Part shown: in pieces, positions 28,339 through 38,150 of the stretch
How the letters are laid out: each line of letters begins with the position of its first letter
How positions within the stretch are numbered: the first letter of the stretch is position 1
Assembly (NCBI RefSeq): GCF_000317675.1
Contig: NC_019776.1
Location: 2,294,001-2,358,000 of the forward strand
Source of the DNA: Cyanobacterium aponinum PCC 10605
GTDB taxonomy: Bacteria; Cyanobacteriota; Cyanobacteriia; Cyanobacteriales; Cyanobacteriaceae
Direction of reading: 5' to 3'
Length of the DNA stretch: 64,000 bases
The notes under the pieces: generated by a model
What the model saw: the letters and a program-made list of their open reading frames with translations, nothing else
Database searches by the model: none
What the model was told of the DNA's origin: nothing
Made by a program: the position numbers and the translations under genes

Positions 28339-28366
28339 AAGTTTTCATTGGCTTGACCATAATATT

Positions 28367-29422
28367 ATGAATAAATTAAAGGAATTACAGATACAATCAG
28401 GGGCAGTTTTTGCAGAAAATCTTGAAGTACCATTGACTTTTAACAATCAAAATTTTTCCCTTTCTCAATGGGAAGATAACATTTTTTTGTGCGATCGCAG
28501 TGATTGGGGTTTATTAAAAGTTACAGGATGCGATCGTCTTAGGTTTTTACATAATCAAAGCACAAATGATATTCAATCTTTAAAATCTGGGCAAGGATGT
28601 GATACAGTTTTTGTCAATTCTACTGGTAGAAATATCGATTTAGTTAGTGTTTACTTTAAAGAGGAAGAAGTTTTATTATTAACATCACCAAATCAAAATC
28701 AGAAATTATACCAATGGATGGATCGTTATATATTTCCTTTTGATAAAGTAGAATTAAAGGATATTTCCTCAGATTATAAAATATTTACAATATTCGGTAA
28801 TAACAGTCAAGAATTATTAAGTAATTGGGTAGATAAAGAAATATTAGAAAAGCCAGAATTTTATCACCAAAATTTAACCATAGATGGTATAGAAATTTTA
28901 TTAACTGTGGGATGTAACTTAAAAATAAAAGGATATAACTTAATAGTTAACCAAGATCAAGCAGACATTATTTGGCAGAAATTAATCGAAAAAAAACCTA
29001 AATTAATAGGTAGTAAAGAATGGGAAATCCTAAGAGTATTAAGAGGCAGACCAGCCCCAGAAAAAGAATTAACAGAAGATTTTAACCCTTTAGAAACAGG
29101 CTTATGGGACTCAATTTCATTTAGTAAAGGCTGTTATATTGGACAGGAAACCATTGCTAGATTAAATACTTATAAAGGAGTTAAACAAAGACTCTGGGGT
29201 ATAAAATTAAACCAAGAAATTAATCCAGACATAGAAAATACTATTTTTTTAGGAGAAGAAAAAATAGGAAGAATTACCAGTTTCATTAATTATGAAAATG
29301 AACCTTTTGCCCTTGGTTATATTCGCACCAAAGCAGGAGGAGAAGGATTACAGGTGAAAATAGGAAAAGCAGAGGGGAGAGTAATTAGTTTACCTTACGT
29401 TATTCACGAGTATAGAAATTAA
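28367..29422 (+). CDS. ygfZ: YgfZ/GcvT folate-binding protein
   Basis: 351 residues from the ATG at 28367. The frame is open upstream into urtB, but homology starts here (MNKLKELQIQSGAVFAEN). The YgfZ signature KGCYIGQE, with its conserved Cys, lies in the second half (SFSKGCYIGQETIARLNTYKGVKQRLWG). The N-terminal part has the GcvT-like DRLRFLHNQSTNDI and FVNSTGRNIDLVSVY. YgfZ proteins are tetrahydrofolate-dependent and support assembly or repair of iron-sulfur enzymes. Divergent from urtB. Confidence 0.88.
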   Translation: MNKLKELQIQSGAVFAENLEVPLTFNNQNFSLSQWEDNIFLCDRSDWGLLKVTGCDRLRFLHNQSTNDIQSLKSGQGCDTVFVNSTGRNIDLVSVYFKEEEVLLLTSPNQNQKLYQWMDRYIFPFDKVELKDISSDYKIFTIFGNNSQELLSNWVDKEILEKPEFYHQNLTIDGIEILLTVGCNLKIKGYNLIVNQDQADIIWQKLIEKKPKLIGSKEWEILRVLRGRPAPEKELTEDFNPLETGLWDSISFSKGCYIGQETIARLNTYKGVKQRLWGIKLNQEINPDIENTIFLGEEKIGRITSFINYENEPFALGYIRTKAGGEGLQVKIGKAEGRVISLPYVIHEYRN

Positions 29423-29640
29423 GGAATAATGAGAATAGGGGGTTATGGGGGGAGGAGGTGACAGGGAGATAAGATGTCGGGTTTCAGGTTTCAGGTTTCA
29501 GGTTTTAGAAAAAAGTAATGAGTAACGAGTAACGAGTAATTATCAACTACTCACTATTCACTATTCACTACTCACTATTCACCCCAACACTATTTACCTT
29601 TGCCCCTTGCCCCTTACCCTTTGATTACCAATTCCTAGTT
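29423..29640. repeat. Heptamer arrays downstream of ygfZ
   Basis: Runs of CAGGTTT (29479-29506), GAGTAAY units (29513-29542) and reverse-oriented TCACTAT units (29550-29580), all 7-base period, followed by GCCCCTT repeats. No gene seen. Confidence 0.7.
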
Positions 29641-29859
29641 AACCTGAGTTTTGGATAAGCTGAAAGCAGACCAACTCGTAGTCAAAAAACCTTATAGCTT
29701 CTTAGAAATAACTTAGAAATAACGATAAAATTGCCTTAATCCGAACTGACTTAAACAAAGGGCTTAAGCCCCTTGCTAAAAACCCCTACCACCTGCTGTT
29801 CCTGCAACCTGACACCTAACACCTAACCTTATCGGATATTCTTAAACCGAACTGAGGTT
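29641..29859. mobile_element. MITE-B copy 1 (219 bp, 4-bp target duplication)
   Basis: Begins AACCTGAGTTTTGGATAAGC and ends CCGAACTGAGGTT, inverted ends AACCTSAGTTYGG. Flanked by AGTT at 29637-29640 and 29860-29863. The left 110 bases match 42174-42276, and the right end TTATCGGATATTCTTAAACC matches, inverted, the left ends at 18251, 45999 and 55775. Non-coding, 12 bases past the rne stop. Confidence 0.7.
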
Positions 29860-29871
29860 AGTTAACTAAAA

Positions 29872-31926
29872 TCAAGAATTACGAGAAGTGCGACGACGAC
29901 GGGTTCTGACAACGGGGCGATCGCTCTGTGACGCCTCTTTTATAATGGCATCAGTAATAGTTTCTTCAGCAGTTTCACTATTATCACCATCAAAGACTTC
30001 TTTGGAACTTTCCTCAAAGTGGTCATCTTCCTCTAATTCTATTTGCTCATCCACTTCTCCCACTTGTACATCAATTTCTAATTCATTTACCATCGTTTCC
30101 TTCCCTTGGGGGAAAATAACCTCGGCGGCGGGAGCTACCTCGATCGCATTTTTGTCCTCATCATCAGCTATTTCTATATCCTCTTGCTGATTTTTTTCCG
30201 TGGCAGTATCTATATTTTCTATATTTTCCTGCTCCTCTGGATTACGCACATAAACTAAAACCGATTTAGGGTCTTTAAATTCTTGTTCTAAACGGAGTAA
30301 AGGAGAAACCCCCATAAAAGCATAAACATCTTGCTCCGCAGGAGTCATTTCTACTACCACTTTTTCCCACTGACTTTCATCTCTGCGTAAAGAACGAGAT
30401 AATAAACTACGCTCTTTTCTTTCAGGCTTACTTTCAGTCTCTCCCCCATTACCATTACTTCCCGCTAAAATAGGCTCTTCTTTCACCCCATTTTCTCGAC
30501 GACGACGACGGCGACGACTATTACCATTGTTGCTTTCTTGATAACTAGGATGATTAACTAAATCTAACTCATCATTATCGCTACTAAAATCATCAAGAGA
30601 AATAATTTTTTCATCGAGAATAGGCTTCTCTGTTTTGCTAATTTGAGGAGGTTGATAATAATTATTAGAAGTAAGACTTTCTAAATCATAATGCCCGGGG
30701 AAATGACCCACTAAGCCTAAACCACCACAATGACTACAGGGTTGACTAAATAATTCATAAATATTTTTACCCTGACGCTTACGAGTTAGTTCCACTAATC
30801 CTAATTCTGATAACTGTGCGATTTGAGGTCTAGCCTTATCGCTTTGTAAAACTCGGTTAAAATGCTCTAACAATTTTAATTTATCTCGGCGAGAATCCAT
30901 ATCAATGAAGTCAACCACAATCACCCCACCAATATTACGTAATTTTAACTGACGAGCAATTTCGATCGCAGCTTCAGTATTAGTCCATAAAACCGTTTCT
31001 CGGGAAGTCGCTGAATGAGTAAAAGAGCCAGAGTTAACATCAATTACCGTTAATGCTTCTGTGGGTTCAATGATAATATATCCCCCAGAAGGTAAATCAA
31101 CCCTCGGTTTCAATGCTTCTTTAATGGCACTATTAACTCGGAAATAATCTAAAATAGAACGGCTATCTTGATGAGAGTCAATTAATAAACCATGAGGATT
31201 TTTACCACTTCCCCAATTATTTAACTGTTTTTTGACCCTTCTTACCGCATCATCAGAATCAACTACAATACGATTAACATCGTCACTATACATATCTCGC
31301 AAAACCCGTTGAATGAAATCATCATCTCGATTCAACAACGCAGGAGGATTTAAGGTATTCGCTTCCTGTTGGATTTTTTCCCACTGTTTTTTGAGAAACT
31401 CCAAATCCTCAATAATCGCATCTTCTCCTTTACCATCAGCTTCTGTGCGAACCAACAAACCCATCCCCGCAGGTTTCAAAAGAATAGCTAATGCTCTAAG
31501 GCGATTACGCTCATTATCATTCTTGATACGTCGAGAAAGACTAACTCCCTTTCCATAAGGCATTAACACCAAATAACGCCCCGGTAAACTAATATTACCT
31601 GTCAAACGAGGTCCTTTTGTTCCTGTAGGTTCTTTCATTACTTGAACCAATACGGATTGATGAGGAGTTAATAATTCAGTAATCGCCCCTGCACTTCTTT
31701 TTAATCGTAAAGGACCCAAATCAGTAACATGGATAAAACCATTCTTTTCCGCATCGCCTATATTGACAAAAGCCGCATCAATACCCGAAATAACATTTTC
31801 GACTGTTCCTAAATAAATATCTCCTACCTGTTGGTTTCCGGTAGCAACCACTAATTCTTGAATTTGATCTTCAGCAAATACTGCCGCTATATGATTTTTT
31901 TCTGCAATTATTATTTGTTTTGGCAT
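29872..31926 (-). CDS. rne: Ribonuclease E (Rne/Rng family)
   Basis: 684 residues, the size of cyanobacterial RNase E. Catalytic half: S1 domain at about 35-125 (VGDIYLGTVENVISGIDAAFV), RNase H-like and DNase I-like parts with IDVNSGSF and VVDFIDMDSRRD carrying the metal-binding Asp residues, and the zinc-link CSHCGG near residue 405. The non-catalytic tail is acidic, broken by an arginine run (RRRRRRRENG, about 487-496) and ending VVRTRRRRTSRNS. An arginine-rich nonapeptide in cyanobacterial RNase E is known to recruit PNPase; which cluster does so here is inference. A long AT-rich leader precedes it. Confidence 0.93.
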   Translation of the reverse strand: MPKQIIIAEKNHIAAVFAEDQIQELVVATGNQQVGDIYLGTVENVISGIDAAFVNIGDAEKNGFIHVTDLGPLRLKRSAGAITELLTPHQSVLVQVMKEPTGTKGPRLTGNISLPGRYLVLMPYGKGVSLSRRIKNDNERNRLRALAILLKPAGMGLLVRTEADGKGEDAIIEDLEFLKKQWEKIQQEANTLNPPALLNRDDDFIQRVLRDMYSDDVNRIVVDSDDAVRRVKKQLNNWGSGKNPHGLLIDSHQDSRSILDYFRVNSAIKEALKPRVDLPSGGYIIIEPTEALTVIDVNSGSFTHSATSRETVLWTNTEAAIEIARQLKLRNIGGVIVVDFIDMDSRRDKLKLLEHFNRVLQSDKARPQIAQLSELGLVELTRKRQGKNIYELFSQPCSHCGGLGLVGHFPGHYDLESLTSNNYYQPPQISKTEKPILDEKIISLDDFSSDNDELDLVNHPSYQESNNGNSRRRRRRRENGVKEEPILAGSNGNGGETESKPERKERSLLSRSLRRDESQWEKVVVEMTPAEQDVYAFMGVSPLLRLEQEFKDPKSVLVYVRNPEEQENIENIDTATEKNQQEDIEIADDEDKNAIEVAPAAEVIFPQGKETMVNELEIDVQVGEVDEQIELEEDDHFEESSKEVFDGDNSETAEETITDAIIKEASQSDRPVVRTRRRRTSRNS

Positions 31927-33229
31927 TCAATTCCCTCACAAAATTTTCGCTTCTGTGTTGATAATTTTGAAAATATTTTGCTTAAATTTGTCACAATCAG
32001 ATAATGTTTAGTTAACGATATAAAGCTAATAAAAAGAGTCTGACTTTCAACTGTTTTAATCACAATTAGTTATGAAAAGACAAAGTAATTATGGTAAAGA
32101 AATCAATTATTAATGTTAGTTCAATCTTAAAATTTTGCCTTGTTTTTATGTAGTCTCATGGATTAGTTTTTCTTAATTTTCTTAACTTAGGAAAGTTTTT
32201 TTATATCTCTTCATAAATTCTTGTGATTCCCAGAAAATCATTTTTTATTAACTTATCCTATCGTTTCTTTATCATTTATCAAAGAACAATGGGTTTAAAA
32301 CTCAGTCTTTTAAGACGAGTAATTTTTGGTTTGTCAAGGTACTTGCAAAATCATTTTGCCCTTTGCCCATCGAACTTTGTCCTATTGACTTCAGGAATAA
32401 ATAAAGTTTTTCATACTTTATATTTTCAGTTTCCTAAAAGTTGTAAAATTTAAAAAACCCGACTTTTCCATGTTCACAATTAGACTCATATCATCTTAGA
32501 ATGAAAGTTTTAATCGGTGACTAATTATATCTTTATACATAATTTTAAAAAAGTAAATACTTGACTTTTCTCCTCGCAAAAATAATCAGGAGAATAGCGA
32601 ATTTATTAACTAACAAGGCAATCCTAAACAGAATTTAGTAGAGAGTCCACTAATTTTGAGCTGAGACTAAAGGAATAGTAGCTATTTCTTTAATAAAAGT
32701 TAATTCTATTTCTATTGGCACTAGCATCAATCTAACGATTCTAAATTCTAAATCGCTTGAATTATCAACTATTTCTCTGATACCCATAGTGTTGCTTTAT
32801 TACTAACTTCTGTTTCTGTCAATACTGCGGAAAATGCAATATATTTTGATCTTCATGAACTATAACAATTAGTTATACTTAGACAACTATCGATTAAGTT
32901 AAGATAATTGACCTTAAAATTTAGGTTTTCAATCCTTACCATGAGTGCAATTATAGCAGAAAAAGCATTGATAAACAATTGAAGATTCCTCAATGGAAAG
33001 TTAGGGGATAATCTAGTAACAAAAAAATAGGCTTTACTGATTTTGTATATGATTTCTCATTTAGATGGGGTTGGGGAAATGGGCATTCTTGCAGTAATGA
33101 TAATATTTTGATGTCTCAATTTTTGGCATAATTTCAGTAAATTTCATACCATGATTAAGCAACGCCAAAAAATATATTCTAAATTCTGAATTGTCTTGTA
33201 GAATACTATTTGACGTGCAGAAGATCAGA
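31927..33229. other. 1.3-kb intergenic region upstream of rne
   Basis: No convincing gene. The part next to rne (31927-32460) is AT-rich with U-rich stretches on the rne strand and probably contains its promoter and a long 5' UTR; RNase E autoregulation through a long leader is known in Synechocystis. Between 32650 and 32880 the minus strand shows short open pieces in shifting frames (for example MGIREIVDNSSDLEFRIVRL), which may be a decayed gene. No tRNA, tmRNA or RNase P motif was found. Confidence 0.5.
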
Positions 33230-33658
33230 TTAAAAAGCATTTTCCAAATAATCAACCATTTCAAATTGATAGCCTTCATAGTTAAACTTTGGTCTTAAAC
33301 AATTATCATTAACAGAAAATACTGTCCCAAAGTTAGTTAATTTTTTGTAAGTTAATAAAGCAATATCAAAACGACAGTTCCAATCAGTAAATATTTGATT
33401 TTTTTCTAAAAATAAACTAGCTGTTAACCAGAGTTTTTCTTGTTTTTTGTTATTAATAGAGTATAGCCCATTATCATCCCAATTTTTTATACTGCGAGTT
33501 TTAACTTCAACAAATATAATCTCTTTTAAACTTTTATTTATTACTATAAGGTCAATTTCACCCCAACGACAATGCCAATTTGATTCTATAACAGAATAAC
33601 CTTTATTTATTAACCACTGGGCAATTATTTTTTCTCCTAAACTGCCTATTTTTTTCAT
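33230..33658 (-). CDS. UPF0102/YraN family endonuclease-like protein
   Basis: 142 residues. Matches the YraN family: GEKIIAQWLINKGYSVIESNWHCRWGEIDLIVIN and IIFVEVKTRS form the PD-(D/E)xK-type active site (GEIDLI ... EVK). YraN proteins are Holliday-junction-resolvase-like but have no settled role. Full-length by family standards (about 120-140). It lies far upstream of the flv3 cluster and is followed by a long empty region. Confidence 0.85.
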   Translation of the reverse strand: MKKIGSLGEKIIAQWLINKGYSVIESNWHCRWGEIDLIVINKSLKEIIFVEVKTRSIKNWDDNGLYSINNKKQEKLWLTASLFLEKNQIFTDWNCRFDIALLTYKKLTNFGTVFSVNDNCLRPKFNYEGYQFEMVDYLENAF

Positions 33659-33700
33659 TTCTGATTAGCTTTTAATTCTTTTTTTATTAAAAGGGCTAGG

Positions 33701-33744
33701 GGCAAACCCCCCTTTATCCCTCTCGAGAGGGGGGAGGGCAAAGG
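33701..33744. repeat. GC-rich palindromic repeat, C6/G6 family, copy 2
   Basis: GGCAAACCCCCCTTTATCCC followed by TCTCGAGAGGGGGGAGGGCAAAGG. It directly abuts the MITE-B copy at 33750. Confidence 0.75.
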
Positions 33745-33749
33745 TGAAT

Positions 33750-33831
33750 AACCTGAGTTTTGGATAAGCTGAAAGCATTATTTTCTCGTAGTCAGAAAAC
33801 CTTTCCGAACCCCGAACTCTGAACTGAGATT
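33750..33831. mobile_element. MITE-B copy 2 (short, 82 bp)
   Basis: Starts AACCTGAGTTTTGGATAAGC, contains CTCGTAGTCAGAAAACCTT and ends CTGAACTGAGATT. Ends are inverted, with no clear target duplication. It ends 9 bases before the flv3 stop codon on the minus strand. Confidence 0.6.
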
Positions 33832-33839
33832 ACCTATTC

Positions 33840-35561
33840 TTAATAGTAATTACCGACTTTGCGATGATGTACGGCGGTTAATGCGTCTGATTTTGAAACT
33901 CTACCTGCTGTAACTTTACTATAAACGATCCAATGATCCCCGCAATCCATTCTACTAACGACTTGACATTCTAAGTAGGCTAAGGCATCAATGAGAATGG
34001 GTGAACCATTATTGGCTGTTTGAACTTTTACTCCTGCAAAACGATCAGCACCGGGGGGGAAACGTTTTAAAAAGTGTTTCATTAAGTTTTGATAGTTTCC
34101 TTCTTCAAGGATATTTAAAACAAAGGTATCATCTACTTGTAGTAAGGATTCGATCGCACGATCTTTAGCAACGGCAACGGTAAATCCGGGGGGTTCAAAA
34201 CTAGCCTGTGTTACCCAAGAAGCTAACATAGCTCCGTTAGTTTCACCTTTTTGGGCTGTAATAATATATAAACCACCACTTATACGCCCAATGGCTTTAT
34301 CTAAGTCACTATCAAGGGCTTTTCTTTGCTTAATGGTTGCTTTTTTGGTTAAAAACTGTCCTAAGTCAACTCCAGACTCTTCGCATATTTGATAAGTGGT
34401 TTCTAGGGGAGTTTCTTTAATCCGAATAGAGGCAAAGGCTTCATTTAAGCCTAAATCTCTTAGTTTAGTCCCTAAAGGATCGATAGGTTCGTCATCGCCA
34501 CCATAAGACTCGTATAAGCCAAAGTATTGCTTGCTGTTAACTGTAGCTAAAATTGTGCCAACTTTGTTGTTTAAGGCTTGAGATGATAGGGGGGGCATTC
34601 CCAAGACTATTCCTGCACTAGAACTTACTATTTCGGGAATTTCTTGAATTTCTATGCCATTGAGATCGAACATTTCTACTGTAATCCCAGTTTTGGTAAT
34701 TCCTTTGGCAATAGCTTGAGAGATGCGATCGCTGTATCCATAATCAGAAATATAAAATACTGCAACCGTTTTTTCCCCTTTACTTTGTTCGCTACTCCAA
34801 CGGTGATAGCGATCGAGCAATTCTTTGACATTATACTTGAGAATAGGTCCGTGACCATTAGCTACAAGGTTAATTTCTCCCAATGCGTCCATTCTTTTCA
34901 TGGCGGATAAAACCGAACGGGCATTTGGTGCCATCAAACACTCATAATAAAAGCGGTAGTCTGGCTCAATGTCTTGTAAATTTTCGTCGTAGAGATAATC
35001 ACTACAATAGTGCATCCCAAAAGCATCACAGGTAAACATAATACCAGTACCATGATCGTAGCTAAAAATGGTGTCGGGCCAATGCAAATTAGGAGCATTA
35101 ACAAATTCGATTACATGACCATTACCTAAATCGAGGCGATCGCCATTTTTGACAATCTGTTTTTTAAAATCGAGGTGAACAAATCCCTCTAAAAATTGAA
35201 TGGCAACTTTAGAAGCCACTACCGTAATGTGGGGACCAATTTCTAACAAGTCTTTAACTAAGCCACTATGATCAGGTTCAGTGTGGGAAATAATCAGATA
35301 ATCAAGATCTTGGGGATTAATAACCTGATTTAATGCGTCAAAGTATAACTGTTTAAATTTAAGATGAGAGGTATCAACTAAAGCCTTTTTTTCTGACTCG
35401 ATAATATAGGAATTATAAGTTGTGCCGTTTTGCAAACCAAATTCAATATCAAAGCGATCACGATCCCAATCTAAAGAACGAATTGCGGTAGTATCCTTAG
35501 CAATAATATCAATTTGCGTAGTTAAACGATGAGAGGTTTTTTGAACGGTGGTCGCTACCAT
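33840..35561 (-). CDS. flv3: Flavodiiron protein, Flv3 type
   Basis: 573 residues in the three-domain cyanobacterial arrangement: beta-lactamase-like diiron domain (about 30-250), flavodoxin domain (about 265-400) and C-terminal flavin-reductase domain (about 425-573). All diiron ligand motifs are present: HTEPDH, LHWPDT, CDAFGMHYCSD and NGHGP. That points to a ligand-complete paralogue such as Flv3 rather than one with substituted ligands. Flv1/Flv3 pass electrons from photosystem I to O2 without making reactive oxygen. The Flv3 assignment over Flv2 is from remembered sequence similarity. It lies 111 bases downstream of ccmP. Confidence 0.87.
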   Translation of the reverse strand: MVATTVQKTSHRLTTQIDIIAKDTTAIRSLDWDRDRFDIEFGLQNGTTYNSYIIESEKKALVDTSHLKFKQLYFDALNQVINPQDLDYLIISHTEPDHSGLVKDLLEIGPHITVVASKVAIQFLEGFVHLDFKKQIVKNGDRLDLGNGHVIEFVNAPNLHWPDTIFSYDHGTGIMFTCDAFGMHYCSDYLYDENLQDIEPDYRFYYECLMAPNARSVLSAMKRMDALGEINLVANGHGPILKYNVKELLDRYHRWSSEQSKGEKTVAVFYISDYGYSDRISQAIAKGITKTGITVEMFDLNGIEIQEIPEIVSSSAGIVLGMPPLSSQALNNKVGTILATVNSKQYFGLYESYGGDDEPIDPLGTKLRDLGLNEAFASIRIKETPLETTYQICEESGVDLGQFLTKKATIKQRKALDSDLDKAIGRISGGLYIITAQKGETNGAMLASWVTQASFEPPGFTVAVAKDRAIESLLQVDDTFVLNILEEGNYQNLMKHFLKRFPPGADRFAGVKVQTANNGSPILIDALAYLECQVVSRMDCGDHWIVYSKVTAGRVSKSDALTAVHHRKVGNYY

Positions 35562-35672
35562 AAATTAAATCCTCTTTAATAGTAATTTTTTATCTTATTA
35601 AACCATTATAGGTTTGTCTTAACTTATCTGAGGATGAGGATTATTTATAATTCCCATAAACAAAGAGTTTTT

Positions 35673-36311
35673 TTATTCATTTATTTTTGAAACACTTACT
35701 CTCCCACCGATATTTGCGATCGCATCTAAAGCCGCCGCCGCCCCTGCCTTAATATCCCTTTCAGCACCTCCTAAATAAAGTCGTCCAAAACTACCCACCG
35801 CCTGAACCGTCAAAATATTAATCAACGCCGCCTTCTCCGCTTCGTTTGCCGCCAATGCCGCATAAGCGGCTGGTTTAACTTCCAACACATAAAGAGTTTC
35901 TCCTGCTAACAACATTTGTCCTCGACGATTACGATTAATGATTTGGGCTTGATAAGGGTCAATATTGCGAATAATTTGGCTAGAAACCACCTCTGGTTTA
36001 AGAGAATCTTTTTCACTCACACCTAAAGCATCTAAAATCGCCATTCCAGCCGTTTTCACTTCCCCTTGATTACTAGAATGAATCTCCAATAAACCATAAA
36101 GACGTTCCACAAATTGAACTCCCGGTCTGACTACAGCAGACTTCAAAGCCACATCAGTAATTCGATTTATTTCAATTCCGGGGGATATTTCAATCCATAA
36201 AGAAGCATCACCGGGTAAAGGTAAAAATCCTAGAGCAACCGTACCTATATAGGAAGCGTGTTGAGGTTGTAATCGATCGAGATAGACATAGCTTCGGAGT
36301 TCAACACCCAT
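35673..36311 (-). CDS. ccmP: Carboxysome shell protein CcmP (tandem BMC domains)
   Basis: 212 residues from the ATG at 36311, matching the 213 residues known for CcmP; an upstream in-frame extension of 11 codons is open but lacks homology. Two BMC domains: residues 1 to about 105 ([18 protein letters not shown] ...) and about 110-212 ([20 protein letters not shown], then [20 protein letters not shown]). CcmP forms stacked pseudohexameric trimers with a gated central pore in the beta-carboxysome shell and is encoded away from the main ccm operon, as here. It may be co-transcribed with flv3 downstream. Confidence 0.88.
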   Translation of the reverse strand: MGVELRSYVYLDRLQPQHASYIGTVALGFLPLPGDASLWIEISPGIEINRITDVALKSAVVRPGVQFVERLYGLLEIHSSNQGEVKTAGMAILDALGVSEKDSLKPEVVSSQIIRNIDPYQAQIINRNRRGQMLLAGETLYVLEVKPAAYAALAANEAEKAALINILTVQAVGSFGRLYLGGAERDIKAGAAAALDAIANIGGRVSVSKINE

Positions 36312-36412
36312 GTTAAAAATGACAATTGAGTTAACAAGAATCAATTATTAATGATTCTCTGAGTTTAAGCAACCTGAATCATTATTTGGGTTCGGAGTTA
36401 TGAAATAAATTT

Positions 36413-36454
36413 CAGGTGTCAGGTATCAGGTGTCAGGTATCAGGTGTCAGGTTT
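36413..36454. repeat. CAGGTNT heptamer array (6 units)
   Basis: Alternating CAGGTGT and CAGGTAT units, five in a row, then CAGGTTT. Lies between trpE and ccmP on the non-coding strand. Confidence 0.8.
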
Positions 36455-36496
36455 AAAGTCACAAAAATTTGCCCTTTTTTTATTACGAATTTTCAC

Positions 36497-38029
36497 TTAG
36501 CTTAAGCTACTAATCGCCTCTAGCAAACCTCTAGCTTTATTCAAAGTTTCTTGATACTCCTTGTCTGGATCTGAGTCAGCGACTAAGCCTGCTCCAGCTT
36601 GAACGGATACCAAGTGATTTTCCGTCCCAGAAAGGGTTTCCACAACCATCGTTCTAATTGTGATAGCAGTATTTAACTGTCCTTCAAAATCATAGTAACC
36701 ATAAACCCCAGAATAAGGTCCCCTCCTTTCGGGTTCAAGTTCATTAATAATTTCCATTGCTCGAATTTTAGGCGCTCCACTTACTGTACCTGCGGGGAAA
36801 GCCGCCTTTAGTAAATCCCATGCACAGTAATCCCCTGCTAACTCCCCCACAACATTACTAACTATGTGCATTACGTGGGAATAACGTTCAATAACCATCA
36901 ATTCATCGACTTCCACGCTTCCTTTTACACAGACCCTGCCTAAGTCATTTCTGCCTAAATCTACTAACATGACGTGTTCTGCCCTTTCTTTGGGATCATT
37001 GAGTAAGTCTTGGGCTAAAAATTGGTCTTCTTGATAGTTTCTGCCCCTTGGACGTGTTCCTGCAATGGGACGGACTACGGCTTTGGTTTTACCATCATTA
37101 GTTTTTTCTGCTTTAACCATTACTTCAGGAGAAGAGCCGATTAACTGCCATCCGTGAAAGTTATAGTAAGCCATATAAGGGGAAGGGTTAATCAAACGTA
37201 AAGAGCGATACAACTCAAAAGGATGACCTTGATAATGAGATTGTAATTTCTGAGAAATGACTACTTGAAAAATATCTCCTGCTTTAATGTATTCTTTAGC
37301 TTTTTCCACATTGGCACAAAATGCCTCTTTGCTGGTGTTGCTTTTGTATTGAATGCGATGATTTTTTTGAGTTTTTGGCGGGGGGTTAAATTCAAGGGGT
37401 TTTGCGGATACAGGTAAAGGTAATTGTAGCTTTAAAACTAATTTAGAAATTTTGTCACAAGCCTGATTGTAGATTTCTTCTAGGCTTAAATGCTCCTGTC
37501 TTAAATCTGCATATGCGATCGCCCATATTTTTCTTTTAACTTGATCAAAAATCAATAAATTATCTACCTGCATCCAAATACCATCGGGTAAACTTTCCGC
37601 AGAGGCAGGATAAACGTTGACTCGTGGTTCAATCCAAGAAATTAACTCATAACCCCAATAGCCAAATAGTCCGCCAATACCGGGGGGCAACTCTGGTAAT
37701 TTAACAGGTTTAATAGTTTCTAAACATTGAGAGAGGATGTTAAAGGGATTTCCTGAAAAAGTTTCGATTTTACCGTCACGATGAACTTGTTTGGTCTGAT
37801 TTCCCCTTGCTTCTAGTATCCAAACCGGATCACAACCTAAAAAGCTATATCTTCCTAAATTTTCCCCACCTTCTACTGACTCTAACAAGAAACTATGGGG
37901 CTGGTCTGCACAAACTTTATACCAAGCAGAAACAGGGGTTTCTAAATCCGCTACCAATTCTCGATAAACAGGAATAAAATTTCCCTGATGAACAAGGTTA
38001 GAAAATGCAGAAAAATCGGGAAAAATCAT
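36497..38029 (-). CDS. trpE: Anthranilate synthase component I
   Basis: 510 residues. Chorismate-binding enzyme converting chorismate, with glutamine-derived ammonia, to anthranilate at the start of tryptophan synthesis. The N-terminal domain holds the tryptophan-feedback element LLESVEGGENLGRYSFLG. The C-terminal catalytic domain has SPEVMVKAE, RPIAGTRPRG, ERAEHVMLVDLGRNDLGRV, FPAGTVSGAPKIRAMEII and VQAGAGLVADSDPDKEY. The feedback LLES motif favours TrpE over PabB. The glutamine amidotransferase (TrpG) is not in the window. Confidence 0.92.
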   Translation of the reverse strand: MIFPDFSAFSNLVHQGNFIPVYRELVADLETPVSAWYKVCADQPHSFLLESVEGGENLGRYSFLGCDPVWILEARGNQTKQVHRDGKIETFSGNPFNILSQCLETIKPVKLPELPPGIGGLFGYWGYELISWIEPRVNVYPASAESLPDGIWMQVDNLLIFDQVKRKIWAIAYADLRQEHLSLEEIYNQACDKISKLVLKLQLPLPVSAKPLEFNPPPKTQKNHRIQYKSNTSKEAFCANVEKAKEYIKAGDIFQVVISQKLQSHYQGHPFELYRSLRLINPSPYMAYYNFHGWQLIGSSPEVMVKAEKTNDGKTKAVVRPIAGTRPRGRNYQEDQFLAQDLLNDPKERAEHVMLVDLGRNDLGRVCVKGSVEVDELMVIERYSHVMHIVSNVVGELAGDYCAWDLLKAAFPAGTVSGAPKIRAMEIINELEPERRGPYSGVYGYYDFEGQLNTAITIRTMVVETLSGTENHLVSVQAGAGLVADSDPDKEYQETLNKARGLLEAISSLS

Positions 38030-38150
38030 GGGTTATAAACATCAATCACATTACGAGTATAAAAATAATTCTACCCTAAATGTTGCATGGTCTTGGATTT
38101 GTCGAGGGTAAAATAGTTAATGATACTTGCTTAAAATATTTCTATAACTA

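Noticed and set aside
28208-28366. N-terminal extension of ygfZ to 28208
   Set aside because: It overlaps the urtB start, lacks homology, and the family N-terminus begins at the ATG 28367.
32223-32453. Open frame of 76 codons on the + strand upstream of rne
   Set aside because: Low-complexity, phenylalanine-rich with no recognisable pattern, and it runs through repeat-like sequence.
36312-36344. Extra 11 codons at the ccmP start
   Set aside because: CcmP begins MGVELRSYV; the extension has no family match.
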